Notes under the pieces: model-generated
Told to the model about the DNA's origin: nothing
Seen by the model: the letters and a program-made list of their open reading frames with translations, nothing else
Databases searched by the model: none
Shown: in pieces, positions 1-6,280 of the stretch
Layout of the letters: every line of letters begins with the position of its first letter
Numbering within the stretch: the first letter of the stretch is position 1
Virus record (IMG/VR): IMGVR_UViG_3300024520_000558
Span: 1 to 21,423 of that record
Length of the DNA stretch: 21,423 nt
DNA from: a virus
Direction: 5' to 3' (one strand)
Position numbers and translations under genes: made by a program

Positions 1-29
1 TAGAAATATTGATAATGAGGAGTGGAATA

Positions 30-122
30 ATGATTGATTACATACTAAACCCATTCGTACTTATAAATACGATGTGGATGATAACACTTATAATTATAAC
101 ATTACTTTGGAGAAAAAAATGA
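30..122 (+). CDS. Tiny membrane protein (30 aa)
   Basis: A 30-residue ORF starting with ATG after a GAGGAG ribosome-binding site. It is almost entirely hydrophobic from about residue 5 to 27 (one membrane segment, rich in Ile, Leu and Trp) and ends in Arg-Lys-Lys, so the C-terminus would sit in the cytoplasm. Its TGA overlaps the ATG of the next gene in an ATGA junction, which supports translation. No family is recognised. Being an early-block gene next to another small membrane protein, it could be an inner-membrane accessory factor, but this is inference. Confidence 0.5.
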   Translation: MIDYILNPFVLINTMWMITLIIITLLWRKK

Positions 123-298
123 ATAAGGATGATATAATAGTAACTAAGGACGAACTCTATCTTCAGCAAGCCCCAAGTCTCAATTTTGAATTGGATGCTG
201 ATGAACTTTTGGAAAAAGCATTACTGCGAGGCTTTGTAGAAAAAGTAGGTGATGATAAATATAAAATCAATAACGATTATTCTGGGAGTCAAAAATGA
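119..298 (+). CDS. Hypothetical protein, acidic (59 aa)
   Basis: An in-frame GTG lies at 74, but the ATG at 119 has a GGAG box 6 nt upstream and an ATGA overlap with the preceding gene, so 119 is chosen. The product is a small soluble acidic protein. Its middle (LDADELLEKALLRGFVEKVG) looks like an amphipathic helix followed by a short strand, as in small winged-helix or effector proteins, but no family is recognised. Its stop forms an ATGA overlap with the next gene. Confidence 0.6.
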   Translation: MNKDDIIVTKDELYLQQAPSLNFELDADELLEKALLRGFVEKVGDDKYKINNDYSGSQK

Positions 299-453
299 AT
301 ATGTTTTGGATAGCTACTGTAGGATTTTTATTTGGTACTTGGTGTGGTGTGTTATTAGTAAATCGTAAACTCCAAGATGCCAATGATGAACTAAAAGAAT
401 GTTGGAAATATATACATGAACTTGAGGATGATCTTGAGTTATATAATGCGTAA
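295..453 (+). CDS. Small single-pass membrane protein with coiled-coil tail (52 aa)
   Basis: Starts on the ATG of an ATGA overlap with the previous stop. Residues 3 to 22 are a Trp/Phe-rich membrane segment. Residues 24 to 50 are a charged, heptad-like helix (LQDANDELKECWKYIHELED). N-terminal anchor plus cytoplasmic or periplasmic helix is a common layout for small phage membrane proteins. No specific family is assigned. The ORF on the opposite strand in this region is a shadow. Confidence 0.55.
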   Translation: MNMFWIATVGFLFGTWCGVLLVNRKLQDANDELKECWKYIHELEDDLELYNA

Positions 454-517
454 TAGTGTCATGTTTTTCTGCCACATTGTCTGTTGTATTATTATCCAAA
501 AGGTCTTAATGTAAACT

Positions 518-709
518 ATGAAAAAGAAGGCAAATAATCTACCATCCCAACATTGTGCCAATTATACTACAGGCTATATTTGCCTTGGTGTGATGATTGG
601 AAAACACCTTGAGCAATGGATCGATAGCGAAAAAGAAGGTAAGCTATGTCTATTGCGAGAAGGTAAGGATTGTGATTATTTTGATAAGTGTGTCAAACCA
701 ATTTTATGA
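518..709 (+). CDS. Small Cys-rich protein (63 aa)
   Basis: Has five cysteines: two in the N-terminal third (CANYTTGYICLG) and three near the C-terminus (CLLREGKDCDYFDKC). This suggests a metal- or disulfide-stabilised mini-domain. Similar small proteins with a C...YxxGxC...C.YF..C pattern recur in marine phage genomes as I recall them, but without assigned function. The ribosome-binding site is weak (AAAAGG about 13 nt upstream). The stop lies inside the base of a strong GC-rich hairpin (708-749). Confidence 0.55.
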   Translation: MKKKANNLPSQHCANYTTGYICLGVMIGKHLEQWIDSEKEGKLCLLREGKDCDYFDKCVKPIL

Positions 710-869
710 ACGGACTCAGGGCGGTTTCCTCCTTTCCCCGCCCCCGTTCTGTCCTTACAGGTATAAATATGAACTTGTCGATTGGGCAATTAATAGATTT
801 AAGATGAAAAGGTCTAAGGCTAACTCCATGAGTAAAAAGCAATTATATGCTATCTGGTTTAATCAATGA
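690..869 (+). CDS. Small basic protein, start uncertain (about 59 aa)
   Basis: The C-terminal half (from YKYELVDWAINRFKMKR to LYAIWFNQ) has the aromatic and basic amphipathic-helix composition of a real protein. It ends in an ATGA overlap with the initiator gene. The start is unclear. The best in-frame codon is GTG at 690, overlapping the previous gene by 20 nt; an ATG in the same frame lies at 804 (21 aa). Alternatively a different frame gives 706-807, also ATGA-linked at both ends, which would make this two mini-genes. The N-terminal half is encoded by an unusually GC-rich hairpin and is the doubtful part. Confidence 0.42.
   Translation: MSNQFYERTQGGFLLSPPPFCPYRYKYELVDWAINRFKMKRSKANSMSKKQLYAIWFNQ
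708..749 (+). other. GC-rich stem-loop in an AT-rich region
   Basis: GAACGG (708-713) pairs with CCGTTC (744-749), and GGGCGG (719-724) pairs with CCGCCC (738-743). This gives 12 base pairs interrupted by a 5-nt bulge (714-718) with a 13-nt pyrimidine-rich loop. It overlaps the stop of the Cys-rich gene. No T-run follows, so it is not a classical intrinsic terminator; an RNA-processing or translation-control element is more likely. Confidence 0.5.
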
Positions 870-1654
870 GTTATATAGGCTATATTCCGAAACCTATTAG
901 GCATAGCGTAGACCTTTCCCCTCGTGATAAGCTGATCTATTGTGAGATTACTGCCAACCTTGATGACAGGGGGGTATGTATTAAGAATAACATATACTTT
1001 TCCAATGTTACTGGATGTACGAAGGCTACAGTATCCGCATCAATGACTAAACTTAGGGAACTTGATTACATTGATGTTATAATTGAGAAGGAAGAAAATA
1101 CCCAAAAATTCAAAAAAAGATATATTATATTAAAAGCCGTGTCAAATCTACAAGGTGGGGGTAATGAGAATTTACAAAAAGCCGTATCAAATACACAAGG
1201 TGGGGTAGATGCCATTTTAGATACTTCTCCAGAGGGTGGCAATGCCAAAGCCATATCAAATACAGGCGATGCTATTATTATAAATAATAATATAAGATAT
1301 ATATACTCTAATAAGAGGCATCAAATTAAATACAATGAAAATATTACTCAGGGGCAGATGGAATATCTCAAGAAGATAGTAACGGATTTTTATACTGCCA
1401 AACATAAACAATTCCCTAATCATATAAAGTCAGATTGGTTTGATGACAATACATTAACAGTCGGCTCTGTAAATACCTTATTCGATCTTATAACTATCGA
1501 TGGGTGGGGTGAGAAGGAAGTTCGGGATGTTATAAGATGGGCAACAGATGATGATTTCTGGTCATCTAATTTATTATCTCTCAGAACTTTAAGAACAAAA
1601 AGTAAAAATGGGCAGACTAAATTTGCCAATTTACAAATCAAGTACACCAACTAA
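866..1654 (+). CDS. Replication initiator, lambda O-like (helix-turn-helix plus C-terminal loader domain)
   Basis: 262 aa (lambda O is about 300). Residues 1 to about 90 look like the winged-helix domain of phage O/DnaD-type initiators: SPRDKLIYCEITANLDDRGV then GCTKATVSASMTKLRELDYI as the recognition unit. Residues 90 to 140 are a low-complexity linker with a repeated KAVSN/KAISN motif, which is where DNA repeats sit. The C-terminal domain (about 155-262) carries the W...DDFW...NLLSLRTLR pattern of primosomal and initiator C-termini thought to recruit the helicase. It would bind the internal repeats and load the helicase encoded at 2640-4304. The start is fixed by an ATGA overlap. The domain order and the intragenic repeats match lambda O; the family assignment is from pattern recognition only. 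Confidence 0.75.
   Translation: MSYIGYIPKPIRHSVDLSPRDKLIYCEITANLDDRGVCIKNNIYFSNVTGCTKATVSASMTKLRELDYIDVIIEKEENTQKFKKRYIILKAVSNLQGGGNENLQKAVSNTQGGVDAILDTSPEGGNAKAISNTGDAIIINNNIRYIYSNKRHQIKYNENITQGQMEYLKKIVTDFYTAKHKQFPNHIKSDWFDDNTLTVGSVNTLFDLITIDGWGEKEVRDVIRWATDDDFWSSNLLSLRTLRTKSKNGQTKFANLQIKYTN
1133..1264 (+). repeat. Iteron-like direct repeats inside the initiator gene (putative origin)
   Basis: There are three direct repeats. 1133-1160 and 1178-1205 match at 25 of 28 positions (AAAGCCGTRTCAAAT, then ACAAGGTGGGG). 1247-1264 matches the first 18 nt of the second with one change. Spacing is 45 and 69 nt. The second copy contains the dyad GTATCAAATAC (1184-1194). Repeats in mid-initiator followed by an AT-rich tract are the lambda origin layout. 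Because spacing keeps frame, a protein-level repeat is an alternative explanation. Confidence 0.6.
1272..1315 (+). other. AT-rich tract, possible DNA-unwinding element
   Basis: About 44 nt with only four G or C residues lie directly downstream of the third iteron-like repeat and inside the initiator gene. It encodes a run of Ile and Asn residues, odd for a folded protein. Position and composition fit the unwinding element next to iterons in lambda-type origins. Confidence 0.5.
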
Positions 1655-1665
1655 AGGAGAATAAG

Positions 1666-2001
1666 ATGCGATTACAAATAGATGGATGGGAGTTTGCAGA
1701 AGCTATATCCAAGTGGTTTTTAGAAAAACAGGACTATAAGATGGATTGTGATGAGAAAGAAGTATCCTTTTCAGTCGATATAGATGGCAAACCAAACTTA
1801 TATCGCTACGAGAGGGACACAAAGTGGAATGACGAGACTGTTGATTTTGATGTCTTAGCCGAGTATGAGATCGAAGGCGTTTATGTCAAGAGGAGAAAAA
1901 AAGGTGCGGAGAAGAGCCAATATGTAAAATTGGATGATAGTTGTTATCCGTGCAGTAAGGGTATATATGAAGATACCGAGATAAACATTAGCATATTCTA
2001 A
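1666..2001 (+). CDS. Hypothetical protein (111 aa)
   Basis: Starts after a strong Shine-Dalgarno (AAAGGAG, 1653-1659) that overlaps the stop of the initiator gene. The same 14-nt leader, CTAAAGGAGAATAA, precedes the next gene. The protein is acidic to neutral and rich in Tyr, Asp and Lys. It has predicted alternating strands (VSFSVDIDGKPNLYRYE, VLAEYEIEGVYVKRR) and two cysteines near the end (CYPC). This looks like a small beta-rich fold, perhaps a DUF-type phage protein. No function can be assigned. Confidence 0.7.
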   Translation: MRLQIDGWEFAEAISKWFLEKQDYKMDCDEKEVSFSVDIDGKPNLYRYERDTKWNDETVDFDVLAEYEIEGVYVKRRKKGAEKSQYVKLDDSCYPCSKGIYEDTEINISIF

Positions 2002-2012
2002 AGGAGAATAAA

Positions 2013-2381
2013 ATGAATACACATTGGGGGGGTCTAAGAAACCCCGAAATTAGAGACATGGTAAGGAAGGGACTGGCATCACCGAGTAGTGGAGCAGTTA
2101 AGACTGAGGGTGGTCGGCATCACAAGAAATATTTGAGTAGTTTTGAATCTCTCGTATATTACTTCGGAGAAGAATGGTTTGATTTAAAAGAAGATACGGA
2201 GAGGCTGAGACAAAAAGGGCGTGATGACAGTAAGCGATCTAAAAGCCAACCGAGACGATGCGACCAATGTAATAAACCGTGGGATACCGATCCTGATGGA
2301 TTTTATTATATCGACAATGAAGCCTTTAATCGGTTGCCAATGGTAGCTCAAGACTGCCACGAGTGTAGGAGTGTCAAATGA
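2013..2381 (+). CDS. Hypothetical protein with C-terminal zinc ribbon (122 aa)
   Basis: Strong ribosome-binding site AAGGAG, in the same 14-nt leader as the previous gene. The basic N-terminal part (MNTHWGGLRNPEIRDMVRKG, then GRHHKKYLSS) may be nucleic-acid binding. A central region has a Tyr/Trp-rich segment (SLVYYFGEEWFDLKEDTERL). Near the C-terminus CDQC and CHEC form a four-Cys zinc-ribbon pattern separated by about 35 residues. Zinc ribbons are frequent in this gene block. Ends in an ATGA overlap. Function unknown. Confidence 0.7.
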   Translation: MNTHWGGLRNPEIRDMVRKGLASPSSGAVKTEGGRHHKKYLSSFESLVYYFGEEWFDLKEDTERLRQKGRDDSKRSKSQPRRCDQCNKPWDTDPDGFYYIDNEAFNRLPMVAQDCHECRSVK

Positions 2382-2665
2382 AAATAACAGTACAAGACCG
2401 AGATTATTACTATGATACTATGTGGATGAAAACCTCTATTCGTGGTGGTATGTTCAGTATAAGGTTTGAGAGCAAAGATACGGGCGACGAAGGTTCAAAT
2501 CTTTCTGATTATGAGAACAGAAGTTCTGGTTATGATTGGGGTCATCTTACAATAGCTCAAGCAAAAAAGCTATCAACCGCTTTGGGTGAGTTTATTGTAT
2601 CTCAGACTATTGTGGAAACCAGGAACAGGGGATACCTCGATGACATTCGACGAATTAGGGATTAA
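2378..2665 (+). CDS. Hypothetical protein (95 aa)
   Basis: Starts on the ATG of an ATGA overlap with the zinc-ribbon gene. N-terminal part is strand-rich (FSIRFESKDTGDE), and the C-terminal part is helical (LTIAQAKKLSTALGEFIVSQ). Its 3' end overlaps the primase-helicase start by 26 nt, in a different frame. No family recognised. Its place directly before the helicase suggests a replication accessory role, which is inference only. Confidence 0.65.
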   Translation: MKITVQDRDYYYDTMWMKTSIRGGMFSIRFESKDTGDEGSNLSDYENRSSGYDWGHLTIAQAKKLSTALGEFIVSQTIVETRNRGYLDDIRRIRD

Positions 2666-4304
2666 CCTAAGACATTCTTCTGGGCAGGAGAAAACAAAAT
2701 GCCCAAAATGTTCTAACGATAGGCGTAAATCTTCAGATCAATGCCTTAGTGTTAACATAGATGAGGGTGTTTATAAATGCCACCATTGTGGATGGAAGGG
2801 GAGCATAAACAAGACCAGAACCCCAATCGAGAGACCAATCGTAAAACCAGAAGAACCGTTGACCGACCTACCTAAAGAGGTTATAAAATGGTTTGCAGAT
2901 AGAGGTATATCCGAAGCGGTGGTTGATGATGCGGGGATTGGTTATAAAGACCGATGGATTCAATTCCCCTTTTATAAGGGTGGCGAGGTTGTAAATGTAA
3001 AGAGCAGGACTTCAGATAAGCAATATCGACAATCTAAGGATGCTGAGAAATGTTTTTATCGGTTTGACCACATGGTCGGGATGGAAGCAATTATAATCAC
3101 AGAGGGGGAAATGGATGCACTTTCAATGGTACAGGCGGGCTATAATAACGTGGTTAGCGTTCCTGATGGTGCGATAGCCCCTAATTCTCATCCAAGTGAT
3201 AGGAAATTCTCATACCTACTATCAGCAGAAGAACATCTTATGGGGGCAAATACTGTCATACTGGCTATGGATGACGACCCTCCTGGTCATGCCATGCGTG
3301 ATGAGTTATCTCGTAGGATAGGTAGAGAGAAATGCTATCGGGTAACATACCCAACTGATTGCAAGGATATGAATGAAGTTCTTGTTAAGTATGGTGAGGA
3401 TAAGATCACCGAAATTATAACAGATGCACACCCTTATCCAATAGATGGGGTTGTCCTTGTTAGTGATGTTTTAGAAGATGCTATTGATTTATTAAACAAG
3501 CCAGACTCTAAGGGTCTTTCTACAGGATGGTCTGGGTTAGATGAATGTTACAGGGTATCACCTTCTGAAGTAACCGTTGTTACGGGAGTCCCTAACATGG
3601 GTAAAAGTGAATGGATAGATGCCCTGATGGTTAACATGATTCAAGATTATGGTTGGAAGTTCGGGATATTTTCAGCAGAGAACTTCCCAGTCAAACATCA
3701 CCTTCTGAAATTAGTTGGTAAATTCTCAGGGCAAGCGTTCTGGGGAGACGAGAGAGTGGATGAAGAGACTGCACGTAACTCTATGGGTATATTAAACGAT
3801 CACATTAAGTTCATTGGGACTCAAGAAGATTCTGTTACCATAGAGAGCATATTAGATCAGGCAAGGATATTAAATTTCCGATATGGTCTAAATGGACTTA
3901 TAATTGATCCTTGGAATACGGTTGAGCATAAATTTAGAGACTCAGAGAATGAGACTAATTATGTTTCTCGTGTTCTTGCGAGTCTAAATACATTCGCAAA
4001 AATACATGAGATTCATATATGGGTAGTGGCACACCCAAGAAAGATGGAGAGTGATAACAATAGGAAGGTGGTTGTGCCTACTCCCTACGATATTTCTGGA
4101 AGTGCCAATTTTTATAATAAGGCAGATAACTGCATAACGGTACATCGCCATAAGGATGAAGATGAGGATTATGTAGGGATTCATGTCCAGAAGATTCGTT
4201 TTCAGTATAAAAACGGATACACGGGTATAGGGAAATTAAGTTATAATATAAGGAATGGAAAATATGGAGAATATTTCAAACAAGACGAAAAATCATTATT
4301 TTAA
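2640..4304 (+). CDS. Bifunctional primase-helicase (T7 gp4 / Twinkle type)
   Basis: 554 aa, close to T7 gp4 (566). The start at ATG 2640 (AGGGG 8 nt upstream) is preferred over an in-frame codon at 2586. N-terminal zinc module has C21, C24, C47, C50. TOPRIM primase core includes ITEGEMDAL (E155) and AMDDDPPG (D211-D213). The RecA-like helicase domain has Walker A GVPNMGKS (316-323, K322), Walker B LIIDPWN (D423), and the WVVAHPRK segment (H465) expected of DnaB/gp4 helicases. It should unwind DNA 5'-3' and make primers at the fork. Placed after the initiator, it is the likely target of that protein's loader domain. All key motifs appear intact. Confidence 0.92.
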   Translation: MTFDELGINLRHSSGQEKTKCPKCSNDRRKSSDQCLSVNIDEGVYKCHHCGWKGSINKTRTPIERPIVKPEEPLTDLPKEVIKWFADRGISEAVVDDAGIGYKDRWIQFPFYKGGEVVNVKSRTSDKQYRQSKDAEKCFYRFDHMVGMEAIIITEGEMDALSMVQAGYNNVVSVPDGAIAPNSHPSDRKFSYLLSAEEHLMGANTVILAMDDDPPGHAMRDELSRRIGREKCYRVTYPTDCKDMNEVLVKYGEDKITEIITDAHPYPIDGVVLVSDVLEDAIDLLNKPDSKGLSTGWSGLDECYRVSPSEVTVVTGVPNMGKSEWIDALMVNMIQDYGWKFGIFSAENFPVKHHLLKLVGKFSGQAFWGDERVDEETARNSMGILNDHIKFIGTQEDSVTIESILDQARILNFRYGLNGLIIDPWNTVEHKFRDSENETNYVSRVLASLNTFAKIHEIHIWVVAHPRKMESDNNRKVVVPTPYDISGSANFYNKADNCITVHRHKDEDEDYVGIHVQKIRFQYKNGYTGIGKLSYNIRNGKYGEYFKQDEKSLF

Positions 4305-4476
4305 AGAAATGGAGAAAATGCCAAACAAGTCCCCTTCTGATTATCGCATGAAGAGGATGGCAATAAGGCTACAGTGCGATTTTGATAAGGTATGGTTATT
4401 GTATGAGAAAGGTGAAGTCACTTTTGTTGAGTGGAAAAAGTCATTACATAAATGGTTACAAGCGGAGTTAATATGA
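4264..4476 (+). CDS. Small basic helical protein (70 aa)
   Basis: Start choice: ATG 4264 has AGGA 9 nt upstream and overlaps the helicase by 41 nt. ATG 4255 is closer to that box, and ATG 4309 or 4318 would reduce the overlap but have poorer sites. The protein is rich in Lys, Met and Trp and predicted all-helical (MKRMAIRLQCDFDKVWLLYE, then FVEWKKSLHKWLQ). It ends in an ATGA overlap with the exonuclease. No family recognised; a small replication or DNA-binding accessory factor is possible. Confidence 0.6.
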   Translation: MENISNKTKNHYFKEMEKMPNKSPSDYRMKRMAIRLQCDFDKVWLLYEKGEVTFVEWKKSLHKWLQAELI

Positions 4477-5354
4477 ATTGCAGACATAGTAAAGTACATA
4501 AGCGTGGAGTAAGAGACGGCAAACAAAGAACAAGATGTGTTGAGTGTGGTATTTGGGAGTCTACTTATACTGCACCTGAAGGTGTTAAGATTCTCTTATT
4601 TGACATAGAGACTACACCTATGGAAGTATATGTCTGGGGATTATTTGGTAATAAATATATCCAACATGGCAATGTTATAAAAGACTGGAATGTTCTTAGC
4701 TGGTCTGCCAAATGGTTATTCGACTCCGAGGTTATGTCTGACATTCAAACGCCCAAAGAAGCCACAAATAGAGACGATAGAAGGGTTCTGGGTGGTATAT
4801 GGGATTTAATAGATCAGGCTAATGTTGTCATTGCACACAATGGTGATAAGTTTGATCTGAAAAAGCTCAACACCAGATTCCACATGAACGACTATCTACC
4901 CCCTTCCCCATACCAATCAATCGATACCTTAAAAGTTGCCAAGCGTAACTTCGCATTCTCATCTAATAGGTTAGATTATTTAGGGCAGATAATGACTAAC
5001 AAAGGTAAGATAAGCACTAACTTTAAATTATGGACTGACTGTCTGGCAGGAGATAAACAAGCCTTACATGATATGCTGGAGTACAACGAAGAGGATGTTA
5101 GGTTACTCGAAGAGGTGTATGTAGAATTGAGACCGTGGATCAAGTCACACCCAAATGTAGGAGTTTATATGGATGATGAAGTTTGTCCTTCCTGTGGGAG
5201 TGAAGATGTACATCCCAATGGTGGTTATTATACGACAACGGCTAACAGATATGAGTCTTATCGTTGTGATGATTGTGGTTCTTTATCGAGGAAACTGGAT
5301 AGTGAATTATCTGTTCACGATAGAAAAAAACTGATGAGACCCTTACCAAGATAG
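4473..5354 (+). CDS. DEDDy-type 3'-5' exonuclease with N- and C-terminal zinc ribbons
   Basis: 293 aa. ATG 4473 is chosen because it forms an ATGA overlap with the previous gene. Residues 1-30 form a zinc finger with KRGVRDGKQRTRCVECG, like the InsA-type N-terminal finger (C3, C22, C25, with nearby His). The RNase H-like exonuclease core has ExoI FDIET (D44, E46), ExoII AHNGDKFD (D128), and ExoIII YNEEDV (Y204, D208), so DEDDy catalytic residues are complete. A second ribbon follows (CPSCG then CDDCG). The fold resembles PolB/YprB-like exonucleases. No polymerase domain is attached, so it probably supplies proofreading, end-trimming or recombination nuclease activity. Confidence 0.85.
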   Translation: MNCRHSKVHKRGVRDGKQRTRCVECGIWESTYTAPEGVKILLFDIETTPMEVYVWGLFGNKYIQHGNVIKDWNVLSWSAKWLFDSEVMSDIQTPKEATNRDDRRVLGGIWDLIDQANVVIAHNGDKFDLKKLNTRFHMNDYLPPSPYQSIDTLKVAKRNFAFSSNRLDYLGQIMTNKGKISTNFKLWTDCLAGDKQALHDMLEYNEEDVRLLEEVYVELRPWIKSHPNVGVYMDDEVCPSCGSEDVHPNGGYYTTTANRYESYRCDDCGSLSRKLDSELSVHDRKKLMRPLPR

Positions 5355-5364
5355 TGCTTGGTAA
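5343..5364 (+). other. Perfect hairpin across the exonuclease stop codon
   Basis: TTACCAAG (5343-5350) and CTTGGTAA (5357-5364) form a perfect 8-bp stem with a 6-nt loop containing the TAG stop (5352-5354). No T-run follows, so it is not an obvious terminator. It may be an mRNA stability or processing element between the exonuclease and the small gene at 5392. Confidence 0.4.
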
Positions 5365-5391
5365 TCAAGATAATATGGAGTAACATTGACC

Positions 5392-5529
5392 ATGGAAAAA
5401 GAATCATTTAACATTGAGTTCCCAGAAGAAATGACTAAGGAAGAAATTGAATGGATTAAAGAGTATATATTTAAATTTCTTTCAAGACATTCGTGTACAA
5501 TAGAGAAGAATAAAAATGCCGATGTTTAG
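5392..5529 (+). CDS. Small acidic helical protein (45 aa)
   Basis: ATG at 5392 with a GGAG box about 11 nt upstream, slightly far. It is highly charged (FPEEMTKEEIEWIKEYIFKF) and predicted helical, and overlaps the next gene by 14 nt in another frame. It fills what would otherwise be a 160-nt gap in an extremely compact block. Function unknown. Confidence 0.5.
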   Translation: MEKESFNIEFPEEMTKEEIEWIKEYIFKFLSRHSCTIEKNKNADV

Positions 5530-5773
5530 AGATACAGGTAAGCAAAAAAAAATCTATTGGTTCACAATATCGTGGGATGGATTCGATGAGCGTTCTGAAG
5601 GCTCCATGTCTTTTCCAAGAAATAAATACGATGATGCCGTGGATGGTATTAAGTATTATCTCGATAAATATAAAAATAGGGATGCCTATCTTAGCGGGTT
5701 CGCAATGGAAGACAAAACTTCCTCTAAAAACCTTATGACACCAGAATTTATTAAACAAGTAACAGGAGAATAA
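5516..5773 (+). CDS. Hypothetical protein (85 aa)
   Basis: Start ATG 5516 follows GAGAAG. The protein starts with a short basic segment, then a strand-rich core (IYWFTISWDGFDERSEGSM), then an amphipathic helix (YDDAVDGIKYYLDKYKN). Its stop (TAA) is immediately followed by the SSB-like gene, whose ribosome-binding site GGAG lies in the last codons of this gene. Co-translation with the SSB-like gene suggests a DNA-replication accessory role; no family is recognised. Confidence 0.65.
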   Translation: MPMFRDTGKQKKIYWFTISWDGFDERSEGSMSFPRNKYDDAVDGIKYYLDKYKNRDAYLSGFAMEDKTSSKNLMTPEFIKQVTGE

Positions 5774-6280
5774 ATGGAAAGAAACACCTTAAAAATAAAA
5801 GCCAATACGGATAATGTGGTTAAATTTCTTTACGATACGCCAATCGAAGGAACAAATAGTTACGGTATGTATCACTTATATGCCTTTGAGCATGGCGGTG
5901 AGGAGACTGGATTGTTTGCCACAGATGCCCTACATGAGAAGTTGCGAAACTTTGTTAAGGGTGATTCTATCAATATCCGAAAAGAAGAATACGAAGCAGG
6001 GAAGTTTGGTTGGAATGTTGTACCAGAAGAAGGTACGCCAATCAGAAACACGCCACCACCCCCAAGCGTAAGTGGTTCTTATAAACCTACTACCGTAGAC
6101 GACAGGACTAAAGATATACATCGTCAGGTATGCCTGAAACTTGCCGTGCAATCTATGGGTGTTTGCTCGTCTATGGAAGAGGAATTTAACTACGGTGAGG
6201 TTAAAGATCGTATGGAAGGTCTATTGAATATCCTTGATGGCAAGAAAATACCTGAGAAGAAGGAAGACCTCCCCTTTTGA
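5774..6280 (+). CDS. Single-stranded-DNA-binding-like protein
   Basis: 168 aa, the size of bacterial SSBs. The N-terminal about 90 residues look like an OB-fold (alternating strands, with FVKGDSINIRKEEYEAGKFG resembling the ligand-binding loop region of small phage DNA/RNA-binding OB proteins). A Pro-rich linker (TPPPPSV) follows, then a helical segment and a C-terminus ending EDLPF. The acidic tail ending in Pro-Phe is the hallmark by which SSB recruits partner proteins (E. coli SSB ends DDIPF). It would coat ssDNA at the fork or during recombination. Its stop overlaps the HNH gene (TTGA). The fold is inferred; the acidic tail is seen directly. Confidence 0.65.
   Translation: MERNTLKIKANTDNVVKFLYDTPIEGTNSYGMYHLYAFEHGGEETGLFATDALHEKLRNFVKGDSINIRKEEYEAGKFGWNVVPEEGTPIRNTPPPPSVSGSYKPTTVDDRTKDIHRQVCLKLAVQSMGVCSSMEEEFNYGEVKDRMEGLLNILDGKKIPEKKEDLPF

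Noticed and set aside
314-499. 61-aa minus-strand ORF
   Set aside because: Antisense to a coupled + strand gene (295-453) with hydrophobic and coiled-coil character; no ribosome site.
462-515. 17-codon Cys-rich mini-ORF in the gap before 518
   Set aside because: Too short and without a ribosome-binding site.
1133-1264. Reading the initiator repeats as a CRISPR or transposon end
   Set aside because: They are in frame, imperfect, few, and followed by an AT-rich tract, which fits an origin better.
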